In this document: one piece after another, positions 19,653 to 28,351 of the stretch
How the letters are laid out: the number at the start of each line of letters is the position of its first letter
Numbering within the stretch: position 1 is the first letter of the stretch
Origin: Oceanitalea sp047302425
GTDB lineage: Bacteria > Actinomycetota > Actinomycetes > Actinomycetales > Actinomycetaceae
Assembly (NCBI RefSeq): GCF_047302425.1
Contig: NZ_CP154855.1
Location: 1,054,001 to 1,118,000, forward strand
Reading direction: 5' to 3'
Length of the DNA: 64,000 nucleotides
Program-made: the position numbers and the translations under genes
The notes under the pieces: model-generated
What the model saw: the letters and a program-made list of their open reading frames with translations, nothing else
Told to the model about the DNA's origin: nothing
Databases searched by the model: none

Positions 19653-20762
19653 TCACGCGACGCCGGCCGCCCCGCGCAGCAGCGCCGCCGCGACCCGCCG
19701 CCAGCGGGGGCGGAAGGCGTAGACCCCGGCCAGCCGCAGCCGGGTGGCCCGGGCGTAGGCGGCGACCCGGTCACCCGGCAGGTCCCCGACGCCCGCGAGG
19801 AAGCCGGCCCGGGCCGCCGCGGCGACAGGCGGTGTCAGCAGGCCCTGCGCCTCTCGCAGCTCGAGGTGGACGAGGAGGTTCGCGACGTCCAGCGCCCGCT
19901 CGCCGACGGCGAGGGTGTCGACGTCGATCATCCCGACGGTCCCGTCGTCGTCGAGCAGCAGCTGCTTGTCGTGGAGGTCGCGGTGGAGCACGCCGAGGAC
20001 CGGCTCGGCCGCGCCGGCCTCGAGCGCCGCCGCCACCCGGTCGCCCGCGCGGGCGGCGAGGTCGGCGTCGAGCAGACCGTGCGCGACGGCGGGGCGCACC
20101 CAGTCGGAGATCGCACCGAGCTCCTCGGCGGTGCCGTGCCGCGCGGCGACGGCCACCGGGTCGGCGGCGTGGAGCCGTGCCACGGCCCGGCCGGCCGCCT
20201 CCCACGCCGACCGGGCCGCGGTGACGTCCCACGCGCCGTCCGCGCCGAGGTCGTGCAGCGTGCGGCCGGGCACGACGCTCCAGCGCAGCACCCCGCGCTC
20301 CGGGTCCGAGGCCTCGAGCAGCCGCGGCACGCGGACCGTGTCCCCGACGAGCGCGGCCACGGCCTGTCCGCGGCGAGCGAAGTCGGCGGCCCTGCCCGGC
20401 CGGACCACCTTGACGAACTCGCGCGCCCGTCCGGTGGCGTCGTCGACGCGCACGACCGCGCGGCGGCCGGGCCGGTGGGCGAGGAGCCGGGCGCCGTCGG
20501 CGGCCAGCACGTCCGGCAGGGCGCGCAGGCGGGGGTCGGAGCCGGCGGGCTGGAGCAGGAGGTCACCGAGGACGCTGCCCGGGCTCGTCGCGGCAGCGAC
20601 CCGGAGCTCCTCGGGGTCGGCGAACCACTGGGCGGGGACGGTCGCGCCGTCGTCGTCGGCGAGCTCGACGAGGGCGTGCTCGGTCCCGCGCGGCCACGCC
20701 CGCACGAGCCGGTAGCACCGGGCGCCGACGCGGACGAGCCCGGGGATCCGCCGGGCGCTCAC
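19653..20762 (-). CDS. Kinase-fold phosphotransferase (APH-like), second of a pair
   Basis: 369 aa with an aminoglycoside-phosphotransferase/choline-kinase-like fold: catalytic loop LHRDLHDKQLLLDDDGT and metal Asp in GMIDVDTLAVGERALDVANL. The usual Asn after the catalytic Asp (HxDxxxxN) is Gln, as in the neighbour. Last gene of a six-gene operon; its GTG overlaps the upstream stop by 4 nt (GTGA). Given glycosyltransferase and exporter neighbours, it may phosphorylate a sugar or other small precursor of a glycoconjugate; that is inference, and a resistance role is not supported. Confidence 0.75.
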   Translation of the reverse strand: MSARRIPGLVRVGARCYRLVRAWPRGTEHALVELADDDGATVPAQWFADPEELRVAAATSPGSVLGDLLLQPAGSDPRLRALPDVLAADGARLLAHRPGRRAVVRVDDATGRAREFVKVVRPGRAADFARRGQAVAALVGDTVRVPRLLEASDPERGVLRWSVVPGRTLHDLGADGAWDVTAARSAWEAAGRAVARLHAADPVAVAARHGTAEELGAISDWVRPAVAHGLLDADLAARAGDRVAAALEAGAAEPVLGVLHRDLHDKQLLLDDDGTVGMIDVDTLAVGERALDVANLLVHLELREAQGLLTPPVAAAARAGFLAGVGDLPGDRVAAYARATRLRLAGVYAFRPRWRRVAAALLRGAAGVA

Positions 20763-21952
20763 GAGCTCAGCCCCGCGGCGACGGACACGAGCCGGGCGAC
20801 GGCGGCCGGCCAGTCGGGCTCGTGGCGTCGGAAGGGGGCGGTGGCGCGCTGGAGCACCGCCGTGGCGCTGTGGAGGCGCAGTGCCCGGCGGTCCACCGTG
20901 CCGCCCGCGGCGGTGTAGCCGGCCAGCAGCGGGCCGAGCAGCTCCTCGGGGTCCGCGGCCTCCGCCCCGGCCGCGACGAGCGCGCCGTACCAGGAGGCGA
21001 GGTCGGCGAGGGGGTCGTCGACCGCGACCCGGTCGAGGTCGATGAGGCTAATCTCGGGCTGGTCCGGGTCCGTGGCCGGCGCGGACGCCCCGGCGAGGTC
21101 CGGCCGCACGACGACCTGGTCCGCCGAGAGGTCCCCGTGGACCACGGACGTCACGTCCCGGCCGGCCAGGCCGGCGCGCACCCGCTCGGCCGTGCCCGCG
21201 GCCGAGGCGACCGACTCCGGTGACACGGCGCGGACCGCCGCCACGGCCGCCGCCAGCTGCGCGTCGCGGTCGACCCGCCGGAGCCCGGCGGCAGGGGGCC
21301 GGCGGTGCACCGCCGCGGCTAGCGCCCCGGCCCGCGCCCACAGCTCCCTCGCCCCGGTGAGCCGGTCGAGGGACGTGCCCGGCACCCAGGCGGTGGTGAG
21401 GGTCCCGCGGTGGCGACGGACGGCAGTCACGGGTGCCACCGGCAGGGCGGCCAGGGCGCGGTGGCCGGCGAGCACGCCCGGGAGCGCTCGGGGGTGGTAC
21501 ACGCGTACCAGCGCGTCGTCCCCGACCCGGGCGACCCAGCGGCGGGCGGGCCGGTAGACCAGCGGCGTCACGCCGTCGGCGTCCCGGAGCACGCGGCGGA
21601 CGCCGGGCAGCCGGCGGTCGGCCGTGACGTCGGTGAGCGCCACCCCGAGCCGCCCGTCGACGACCGCACCGCGGCCGACGTCGTCGGCCTCTCCCGCGCG
21701 CCGCACCTTGGCGAGCTTGGCGGAGCCGGGCCGCAGGGCGAGGGCCTGGGCGAAGGAGGTGGCGCCGTCGTCGTCGGTGAGGATGAGCCCGGCGAGGAGC
21801 GAGGTGCCCGGCTTGTAGCGCAGGTACTCGACGCGGGCCGCGCGCGCGTCCCAGCCGAGGCTGTGGACCAGGCCGAGCGGCGCGAGGACCTCCCGCAGGC
21901 CGGGGACGGCGGGGTCGGCGGCGGCGAGGCGGGCGTCAGCCGGCGTGAGCAT
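20759..21952 (-). CDS. Kinase-fold phosphotransferase (APH-like), first of a pair
   Basis: 397 aa. N-terminal lobe with VEYLRYKPGTSLLAGLIL, then VVHGDLSADQVVVRPD (catalytic Asp; Gln at the usual Asn position) and ISLIDLDRVAVDDPLADLAS (metal Asp). ATG 21952 lies inside the 3' end of the ABC transporter gene (17-nt overlap), so translation is coupled. Sequence similarity to its downstream neighbour is weak outside the catalytic core, so this looks like two distinct kinases and not a recent duplication. Substrate unknown. Confidence 0.75.
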   Translation of the reverse strand: MLTPADARLAAADPAVPGLREVLAPLGLVHSLGWDARAARVEYLRYKPGTSLLAGLILTDDDGATSFAQALALRPGSAKLAKVRRAGEADDVGRGAVVDGRLGVALTDVTADRRLPGVRRVLRDADGVTPLVYRPARRWVARVGDDALVRVYHPRALPGVLAGHRALAALPVAPVTAVRRHRGTLTTAWVPGTSLDRLTGARELWARAGALAAAVHRRPPAAGLRRVDRDAQLAAAVAAVRAVSPESVASAAGTAERVRAGLAGRDVTSVVHGDLSADQVVVRPDLAGASAPATDPDQPEISLIDLDRVAVDDPLADLASWYGALVAAGAEAADPEELLGPLLAGYTAAGGTVDRRALRLHSATAVLQRATAPFRRHEPDWPAAVARLVSVAAGLSS

Positions 21953-23774
21953 CGGGCTCCTCCCGGGCCGGGACGGCGACGAGCCGCCGGTCGTGCTGCG
22001 GGTCGAGCAGGGCGAGGCGGGAGCCGGGGGTGGCCATGAGGTCGGCGGGCCGGCCGTGCTCGACCACCCGGCCGTGCTCGAGGACGACGACCTCGTCGCA
22101 GGCCAGCGCGTCGGCCAGGGTGTGGGTGATGACGACGGTCGTGCGGCCCGCGGCGAGGCGGTCGACGGCCTGGAAGACCTCGGCGGAGTTCCTCGGGTCC
22201 AGGCCGGTCGTGGCCTCGTCGAGGATGATGACGGGTGCGTCGCGCAGCATGGCCCGGGCGATGGCCACGCGCTGGCGCTGCCCGCCGGAGAGGGTGTCGC
22301 CGCGCTCGCCGACCACCGTCTCGTACCCGTCGGGGAGGCGGGTGATGAACTCGTGGGCGTTGGCGGCGCGGGCGGCGGCCTCCACCTCCTCCGGGGTGGC
22401 GCCGGGCCGGCCCATCTCGATGTTCTCCGCGATCGTGCCGTGGAAGAGGACCGACTCCTGGAGCACGACCGCCACGTGCGCGCGCAGCGAGTCGAGGGTG
22501 ACGTCGCGCAGGTCGTGCCCGTCGAGCCGGACCGCGCCGCGGACCGGGTCCTGCAGCCGCAGGAGCAGGCCGGCGAGGGTGGACTTGCCCGAGCCGGAGT
22601 GCCCGACGACGGCGACCTTCGTGCCGGGCAGGATCCGCAGGGACACGTCGTCCAGGGCCCTGTCGCTGCCGGTGTAGGAGGCGGTGACGTGCTCGAGGCG
22701 GATCTCCCCGGCGAGCCGCTTGATCGTGTAGGCGCCGGGGGAGTCGGTGACGTCCCGCTCGGTGCGCATGATGTCGAGGATCCGCTCGCCGGAGGCGGCG
22801 GCCTTGGCGATGCGCCCGGTGTACTTCGCCAGGTCGCGCATCGGCTTGAAGGCGCTCTTGAGGTACTGGACGAAGACGACGAGCTCACCGGGCGTGAGCC
22901 GTCCCTGCACCACCGACCAGCCGCCGACGAGGAGGACGACGCCGGTGGCCACCCCGACGAGGAGGTCCGTCTTGCGCTCGAGTCCCGCCGAGAGGCGGGT
23001 CGCCCGGACCCCCTCCGTGAGCTCCTTGGCGTTCGAGGCCGCGAAGGTGCCCTCGAGCCGCTCGGCGAGGGAGTAGGCCTGGACGACCTTGATCGCCCCG
23101 AGGGACTCCCCGGCGGCGCCGGCGAGGTCGCCCTCGCGGCGCCGCTGCCGGCGCGAGGCGGAGGTGATCCGGCGGGTGGAGCGGGAGGAGGACAGCGCGA
23201 ACACCGGGAAGGCGGCCAGGACGACGAGCGCGAGCCGCCAGTCGAGGACGACCATGACCGTCACCATCGCGAGGAGCGTGACGACGTTGCCGATGAGCGG
23301 CATCGCGGCGGTGACGGCGACGTCGCGCAGCCGGCCGACGTCGGTGATGAGCCGGGTGATGAGGTCGCCGCCGCGCGCGGAGCTGTGGAAGCGCAGGGAC
23401 AGTCGCAGCACGTGGGCGTAGACCTGCGCGCGCACCGAGGTCATCGCGCGCGTGCCGGCGAGCGCGAAGAGGACCGTCATGAGATACGCGGACAGCGCCC
23501 GCAGCCCGGCGACGGCGACGACGGCGAGCGCCGCCCAGATGAGGAGCGTGACCAGGCCCGGGTCCTGCGCGGCACCGGGCGCGATGACGGCGTCGATGAC
23601 GAACTTCAGCGGCCACGGCTCGAGCAGCCGGAAGACGACCTCGGCGAAGAGCGCGACGAAGCCGCCGGCGACGATCGTCCGGTGCGGCCGCAGGTGGGGC
23701 CGCAGGAAGGACCAGATCCGCCGCAGCGAGAGCGCGATCGAGCGCAGCTCGGCGGTGGGGGTGCGCGACGCCAT
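21936..23774 (-). CDS. ABC exporter, fused membrane and ATPase domains (MsbA-like)
   Basis: 612 aa half-transporter: a six-helix type I exporter domain (first helices near IVAGGFVALFAEVVFRLL and LIWAALAVVAVAGLRALSAY) to about residue 340, then an ATPase domain with Walker A VVGHSGSGKST, Q-loop VLQESVLF, signature LSGGQRQRVAIARAM, Walker B VIILDEATTGLD and H-loop VITHTLAD. It should work as a homodimer that exports a lipid, glycolipid or hydrophobic product. Starts on the TGATG overlap with the glycosyltransferase upstream, so the exported molecule is probably made by the neighbouring glycosyltransferases. Confidence 0.92.
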   Translation of the reverse strand: MASRTPTAELRSIALSLRRIWSFLRPHLRPHRTIVAGGFVALFAEVVFRLLEPWPLKFVIDAVIAPGAAQDPGLVTLLIWAALAVVAVAGLRALSAYLMTVLFALAGTRAMTSVRAQVYAHVLRLSLRFHSSARGGDLITRLITDVGRLRDVAVTAAMPLIGNVVTLLAMVTVMVVLDWRLALVVLAAFPVFALSSSRSTRRITSASRRQRRREGDLAGAAGESLGAIKVVQAYSLAERLEGTFAASNAKELTEGVRATRLSAGLERKTDLLVGVATGVVLLVGGWSVVQGRLTPGELVVFVQYLKSAFKPMRDLAKYTGRIAKAAASGERILDIMRTERDVTDSPGAYTIKRLAGEIRLEHVTASYTGSDRALDDVSLRILPGTKVAVVGHSGSGKSTLAGLLLRLQDPVRGAVRLDGHDLRDVTLDSLRAHVAVVLQESVLFHGTIAENIEMGRPGATPEEVEAAARAANAHEFITRLPDGYETVVGERGDTLSGGQRQRVAIARAMLRDAPVIILDEATTGLDPRNSAEVFQAVDRLAAGRTTVVITHTLADALACDEVVVLEHGRVVEHGRPADLMATPGSRLALLDPQHDRRLVAVPAREEPDAHAG

Positions 23775-24955
23775 CAGACCCCCACCCCCGCGCGGCTGAG
23801 CTCGATACCAGCGGCGGCGAGCGAGCGCTCGACGACATGGGTCCACGCGTGCCCGGACGTCACGTGCTCCCGCGCCGCCCGCCCGACCCGCTCCCGCAGC
23901 CCACGGTCGGTGGCGAGCTCGTGAAGCGTCGCGGCCAGCGCCGCCGGGTCCGAGCCGGGGACGAGAAAACCGGTACGCGTGTGCTCGAGGGCATCCGGCA
24001 GCTGCCCCACGGCGGACGCGACCACGGGCAGCCCCGCCGCCATGTACTCGTAGACCTTGAGCGGGGAGAAGTACCCCTCGCCCGCCGCCGGGTAGGGGGC
24101 GGTGGCGACGTCCATCCGGTGCAGCAGCGCGGGCACGTCGACGGGGGCGACGGCGCCGGTCGTCTCGACTGCCGCCGCGGTCCCGAGCGCGCGGGCCTGC
24201 TCTCGCAGCGCCTGGGCCTGCGGGCCGTCACCGACGAGGAGCAGCCGCGCGTCCGGCACCGAGCGCCGCAGCAGCGCGTGGGCCTCGAGCAGCGTCTCGG
24301 TCCCGTGCCACGGCTTGAGCGTGCCGACGAAGCCGACCGTGAACGGCCGCTCGGGACGCGTCGGGGCAGGGACGATGCGGTCGACGTCGACGCCGTTCGG
24401 CTCGACGACGACGGCGGCACCGGGGGCCACCTCCCGCACCCAGGCGGCGACGGGCTCCGAGACGCACACGACGGCACTCGCGTCCGCGGCGGCCCGCCGG
24501 ACGACGGCGTGCGCCTCGGCGGCGTGGACGAGGCCGCGGTGGCGGGCCTGCTCGGTGGGCAGGGGTGCGTTGACCTCGAGGACGGCGGGCACGCCGTGCT
24601 CGCGGGCGTAGCTGGTGCCGGCGGTGCTCCACAGGGAGTAGCGCTCGTAGACGGCGTCGAAGGGGCCGGCGGCGGTGAGTGCGTGGAGCAGCCTCCGGTC
24701 GGCGGCCATGGCGCGGCGCTCGCGGTCGGCGAGGTCGGTGCCGTCGACGCGGCCGAGCTCGTGGACGGTGAGCCGGCCCGCGGCGCGGGCGGCCGCGGCG
24801 GTGGGCCACGGCTCCCCGCCGGTGCGGCGGCAGAAGAGGTCGACGGTGTGGCCGGCCTCGAGCAGGACCCGCACGACCTCCTGGACGTGGACCGAGGCCC
24901 CCTTGGTCCCGAAGACCGGGATGCCGGGGTCGGCGCAGACGTAGGCGACCCGCAT
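23774..24955 (-). CDS. Glycosyltransferase family 4 protein
   Basis: 393 aa, GT-B fold. N-terminal domain begins MRVAYVCADPGIPVFGTKGA with a glycine-rich acceptor loop; the C-terminal donor domain shows VGFVGTLKPWHGTETLLEA, LLVGDGPQAQALRE and the GT4 EX7E region YFSPLKVYEYMAAGLPVVAS. Cytoplasmic or membrane-associated, retaining enzyme using a nucleotide sugar. Linked to both neighbours by TGATG start-stop overlaps. Acceptor and donor cannot be read from the sequence. Confidence 0.9.
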   Translation of the reverse strand: MRVAYVCADPGIPVFGTKGASVHVQEVVRVLLEAGHTVDLFCRRTGGEPWPTAAAARAAGRLTVHELGRVDGTDLADRERRAMAADRRLLHALTAAGPFDAVYERYSLWSTAGTSYAREHGVPAVLEVNAPLPTEQARHRGLVHAAEAHAVVRRAAADASAVVCVSEPVAAWVREVAPGAAVVVEPNGVDVDRIVPAPTRPERPFTVGFVGTLKPWHGTETLLEAHALLRRSVPDARLLLVGDGPQAQALREQARALGTAAAVETTGAVAPVDVPALLHRMDVATAPYPAAGEGYFSPLKVYEYMAAGLPVVASAVGQLPDALEHTRTGFLVPGSDPAALAATLHELATDRGLRERVGRAAREHVTSGHAWTHVVERSLAAAGIELSRAGVGV

Positions 24956-26280
24956 CAGCGCACCTCCGCGCGGAGAATCCGGCTCTCGGCGGTAAATGTG
25001 CTGTCGGCGGTAAGTGTGCTGTCGGCGGTAAGTGTGCTCTCGGCGGGGGAGGGGACGTCCCTGTCGCCGCGCGCGGAGTTGTTGCTCGCGCGGACGGCGG
25101 CGTCGAGGAGCTCGACCTGGCGGGCCGTGTCGAACTGGCGCTCGACGAGCGCGCGGGCGGCGCGGGTGAGGCGCTCGCTCAGCACCCGGTCGTCGAGCAG
25201 CCGGACGATCGCCTCGGCGAGGCCGATCGCGTCGCGCTGCGCCACCTCCAGGCCCGTCTCTTCGTGCCGGACGGCCTCGGTGATGCCGGTGACGTCGGTG
25301 GACACGCACGGCGTGCCCAGGGCCATCGCCTCGAGCAGCACGGTGGGCAGGCCGTCGGCGTTGCCGTCGGAGCCGACGACGCACGGCGCGGCGAAGAGCC
25401 CCGCCGCCGCGACCTGCTCCCGCACCTGGTGCTGCGGCAGCGGTCCGGTCAGCTCGACCAGCCCCTCCAGCCCGAGCGCGGCGACCTGCGCGCGCAGCTC
25501 GGTCTCCTTCTCCCCGCCGCCGACGATCCGGCAGCGCAGCGGCCGGCCCCGGTCGCGCAGGTGGGCGATCGCGTCGACGAGGACGTCGAAGCCCTTCTTC
25601 TCCACGAGGCGACCGACGGCGACGACGTCCGTGCCGCCGTCGTCGTCCGCCGCCCCGAAGGGGAAGTCGGCGAGGTTGAGCCCGTTGTAGATCCGGTGCA
25701 GGTGGGTGGACGCGACGGCCTCCGGGTAGGTGGCGCGCAGGTGGCGCTCGTTGAAGTCGCTGATCGTCACGACGTGGTGCGCGCCGGCGATCTTCCGCGC
25801 GAGGTCGGCCGGGTCCACCGAGGCGTGGAAGATGTCCTTGGCGTGCGCGGTGAAGGAGTACGGGACGCCGGTGAGGAGCGAGGCGAGCCGCGCGACCGTC
25901 GTCGCGAGCGAGGCGAAGTGCGCGTGCAGGTGGGTGATCCCGCGCCGCACGACCATGACCGCGAGCTCGAGGGCCTGCCCGGCGTCCGAGGCCTCGGCGG
26001 CCAGCAGCTCGGGAAGGGCGCGGTGGAGCAGCGGCAGCTCCGGCGCGGCGGCCCGGACCGCAGCCCACAGCTCCTCGGCCTTGCGGGCGCGGGGGACGTA
26101 GGTGACGGGCGCGCGGACCTCGGCGAGGGCGCTGTGGAAGCGCGGGTCCACCGGCGGGCGCAGGGAGAACACCTCGATGTCCGCGCCGCGCGCCTCGCGG
26201 CCGAGCAGCTCGGAGACGATGAAGGTCTCGGAGAACCTCGGGTACATCTTGAGCACGTAGCCGATCCGCTCAGGCGACAT
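24955..26280 (-). CDS. Glycosyltransferase family 4 protein with repeat-bearing C-terminal tail
   Basis: 441 aa GT-B enzyme: N-terminal MSPERIGYVLKMYPRFSETF, middle HLHAHFASLATTVARLAS and YSFTAHAKDIFH, donor domain VVAVGRLVEKKGFDVLVDAI and GNADGLPTVLLEAMALGTP (EX7E-type). The last ~35 residues leave the fold and contain three near-identical six-residue units (STLTAD, STLTAD, STFTAE) encoded by 18-bp repeats. The start overlaps the upstream gene by 11 nt. Similar to GT4 enzymes of colanic-acid-like and other exopolysaccharide pathways, but the product is not known. Confidence 0.88.
   Translation of the reverse strand: MSPERIGYVLKMYPRFSETFIVSELLGREARGADIEVFSLRPPVDPRFHSALAEVRAPVTYVPRARKAEELWAAVRAAAPELPLLHRALPELLAAEASDAGQALELAVMVVRRGITHLHAHFASLATTVARLASLLTGVPYSFTAHAKDIFHASVDPADLARKIAGAHHVVTISDFNERHLRATYPEAVASTHLHRIYNGLNLADFPFGAADDDGGTDVVAVGRLVEKKGFDVLVDAIAHLRDRGRPLRCRIVGGGEKETELRAQVAALGLEGLVELTGPLPQHQVREQVAAAGLFAAPCVVGSDGNADGLPTVLLEAMALGTPCVSTDVTGITEAVRHEETGLEVAQRDAIGLAEAIVRLLDDRVLSERLTRAARALVERQFDTARQVELLDAAVRASNNSARGDRDVPSPAESTLTADSTLTADSTFTAESRILRAEVR
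24983..25046. repeat. 18-bp tandem repeat, about 3.6 copies, inside a glycosyltransferase 3' end
   Basis: Units start at 24983, 25001, 25019 and 25037 (partial). Units 2 and 3 are identical (CTGTCGGCGGTAAGTGTG); units 1 and 4 begin CTCTCGGCGG, the same string found at the base of the hairpins at 811 and, with one change, 11195. The period is a multiple of three, so the frame is kept. Confidence 0.9.
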
Positions 26281-27472
26281 CGGTCTCCTCCTTCGTGGCG
26301 AGCGCGGCGAGCAAGTGGGGGAGGCGGGCGAGCCCGTCGAGGTCGACGGCGTCAGTCGTGCCGCCGGGCGGGGCGGCGACGGCGCGGGCGAGCCACCCCT
26401 CGAGGGCGGCGGGCGCGAGCTGCTCGGGGTGCAGGTGGTCGAGGACGCCGACGGCGGTGAGCAGGCGGGCGCGCACGAGCTGCTCCTGGCGGGGGCGCAC
26501 CCGGGGGACGACGAGCAGCCGGGCGCCGATGGCGAGCGCCTCGCACACCGTGTTGTACCCGCCCATCGACACGACGGCCGCGGCCCCGGCGATGAGCGCC
26601 TCGGCGTCCTCGACGTAGGTGCGCACGGTGAGGTCGCTGCGCTGCGCGGCGAGCTCGGCGACCCGGCGGACGTCCTCGGCGGGCATCTGCGGGCCGGTGA
26701 CGAGGACGCCGTGGTGGCCGGCCGGCAGGGTGGTGCGGGCGAAGGTCTCGGCGAGGTGGGCGCCGTCGGAGCCGCCGCCGACCATGGCGAGGACGAAGGG
26801 GTGGTCGACCTCGGTGACGAGCGGGACGGGCCGGCGGCCGGCGGCGAGGTAGCCGGTGTGGACCGTGCGCGCGGCGGGCAGGCCGAGCTCGGCGGTGAGG
26901 TCGTGGACGGCGGCGTCCCCGTAGACCCACACCTGGTCGTACCAGCGGTGCAGCGCCTGCGCCCCGCGGTCGGCGTCCCACTCGCGGCGGGAGGTGACGG
27001 CGTCGTCGAGGACGTCACGCAGGCCCAGGACGATGCGCGTGCCGGCCGCCCGCAGGAGGTCGAGGGCCGGCTCGAGCTCGCCGAGGAAGCCGCGCGGGTG
27101 CTTGTCGACGACGAGGACGTCGGGGCGGAAGGAGGACAGCGCCGCGGTGAGGACGGCGCGGCGCATGTGCCGGATGTGCGCCTCGTCCACCGAGAGGTGG
27201 CGCGCGGAGTAGGTGCCGCTCGCGTCCTTGGCGAGGGCAGGCAGGGAGACGAGGTCGCAGTGCGCCGGGCGGTGGGCGGTCACCGCCTCCGGCGCGCCGG
27301 TGAGGAGGAGGACGTCCGGTGCCGGCTCGACCGCGGCCAGCGCGTGGGCGATGGCGAGGTTGCGGCGCACGTGGCCCAGGCCGAGGGCGTCGTGCGAGTA
27401 GAGCGCGACCCGCAGCCGCCGTCCGCGCGGGCCGGTGGCCGGGTGCGCGGGCCCGGTGGTGGTCGTCGTCAT
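26270..27472 (-). CDS. MurG-like glycosyltransferase (GT28-type fold)
   Basis: 400 aa. N-terminal LRVALYSHDALGLGHVRRNL has the Gly-rich loop of MurG-like enzymes; the C-terminal domain shows VLAMVGGGSDGAHLAETF, VEDAEALIAGAAAVVSMGGY and NTVCEALAIGARLLVVPRV with the donor-binding SMGGYNT segment. Probable inverting transfer of a sugar to a lipid or small acceptor. First gene of the six-gene operon; AAGGGGG lies 7 nt upstream of ATG 27472. It is not murG itself, which sits in the cell-division cluster and differs in the N-terminal motif. Confidence 0.82.
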   Translation of the reverse strand: MTTTTTGPAHPATGPRGRRLRVALYSHDALGLGHVRRNLAIAHALAAVEPAPDVLLLTGAPEAVTAHRPAHCDLVSLPALAKDASGTYSARHLSVDEAHIRHMRRAVLTAALSSFRPDVLVVDKHPRGFLGELEPALDLLRAAGTRIVLGLRDVLDDAVTSRREWDADRGAQALHRWYDQVWVYGDAAVHDLTAELGLPAARTVHTGYLAAGRRPVPLVTEVDHPFVLAMVGGGSDGAHLAETFARTTLPAGHHGVLVTGPQMPAEDVRRVAELAAQRSDLTVRTYVEDAEALIAGAAAVVSMGGYNTVCEALAIGARLLVVPRVRPRQEQLVRARLLTAVGVLDHLHPEQLAPAALEGWLARAVAAPPGGTTDAVDLDGLARLPHLLAALATKEETDVA

Positions 27473-27598
27473 GCGGGTCCCCCTTCTGCGTGGCGCCGGG
27501 ACCTGGTCCGCGGCATGCCAGGGAGTCCATCGCGCGAAGGTGAGGCGATCGTGACGGGCGGATGAGACAGCTCTCATCAACCCGCGGGACGCCTCGGG

Positions 27599-28249
27599 CT
27601 ACCGCGGGATGCGCACCGTCGTGACGAGGTCGGTGACGCTGGGACGGCGCGGGGCGGAGCCGAAGCCGAAGCGCACCGGCGGGTCGAGGTCGCGCAGCGG
27701 GCCCAGGTCCTGCCCGTCCCAGCTGCTCGTGGCGGCGGCGAGCCGGTGCAGGTCCCGGGCGCCGTAGGTCTCGGTGCGCCCGCCGCCCGCGGTGCCGCGG
27801 GTGCGCACGCCGCGCAGCACCACCCGGGCCACCGGATCGGTCACCCGGGCGAAGGCCGGCGCCCCGGCGAGCGGGCCGGGCACTGCCCGTAGCGCGAGTC
27901 CCAGGGCCGGCCGGCCGCCGAGCTGCAGCCGGGCCACGAGCGGCCCGGCCGCGACCTGCCAGGTCTCGCCCGCCGTCGTCGGTGCCGGCGCCGGCCGGCC
28001 GTCCCGGTCCACGGTCACGGGGACGATGACGACGTCGTCGAAGTGGTAGGTCGCGCCGACGAACTCGGCGACCTCCGCCGTCGGGGCCAGGAGCAGGCGC
28101 TGGCCGTCGGGCCGCTCGACCATGACGTCGGCGAAGGTGCCCAGTGGGGACTGGCGCCACCAGCCGAGGACGAAGCGCCAGCCGCTCGCGGTGCCCCAGC
28201 CGGCGATCCGGCCGGTGAAGCGCCACGCGCGGGTGGGATGGGTGCCCAT
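27599..28249 (-). CDS. Conserved hypothetical protein, no domain recognised
   Basis: 216 aa, soluble, no signal peptide or membrane segment. Visible features are a Trp-rich start (RIAGWGTASGWRFVLGWWRQ) and a beta-rich body (YHFDDVVIVPVTVDRDG, WQVAAGPLVARLQLGG). I cannot assign a function. It sits between the glycosyltransferase operon and mnmA; a small inverted repeat at 27561-27578 lies between its stop and the next gene. It might be the ancestral neighbour of mnmA or part of the inserted block. Confidence 0.6.
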   Translation of the reverse strand: MGTHPTRAWRFTGRIAGWGTASGWRFVLGWWRQSPLGTFADVMVERPDGQRLLLAPTAEVAEFVGATYHFDDVVIVPVTVDRDGRPAPAPTTAGETWQVAAGPLVARLQLGGRPALGLALRAVPGPLAGAPAFARVTDPVARVVLRGVRTRGTAGGGRTETYGARDLHRLAAATSSWDGQDLGPLRDLDPPVRFGFGSAPRRPSVTDLVTTVRIPR

Positions 28250-28351
28250 GCCTCATGCTCCGCCGGTGTGTGCGCAGGCGCACCCCGGCAGGCTTCGACG
28301 GCCGGCGGTCGCAGCGCCTACCCTCGTCGGAGGCACGAGGAGGGAGAGCGC

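Noticed and set aside
19653..21952. Aminoglycoside resistance genes
   Set aside because: Only the kinase fold and catalytic loop are shared with APH enzymes; the operon context is glycosyl transfer and export, and the active-site Asn is Gln.
24983..25046. CRISPR array
   Set aside because: Units are 18 bp, contiguous with no spacers, and lie in frame inside a gene. The 39-bp repeats at 52996 are likewise coding tandem repeats. No cas genes are present.
26270..27472. murG of cell-wall synthesis
   Set aside because: The MurG-like fold is there, but no mur, fts or ddl genes surround it and the N-terminal loop differs; it belongs to the six-gene operon.
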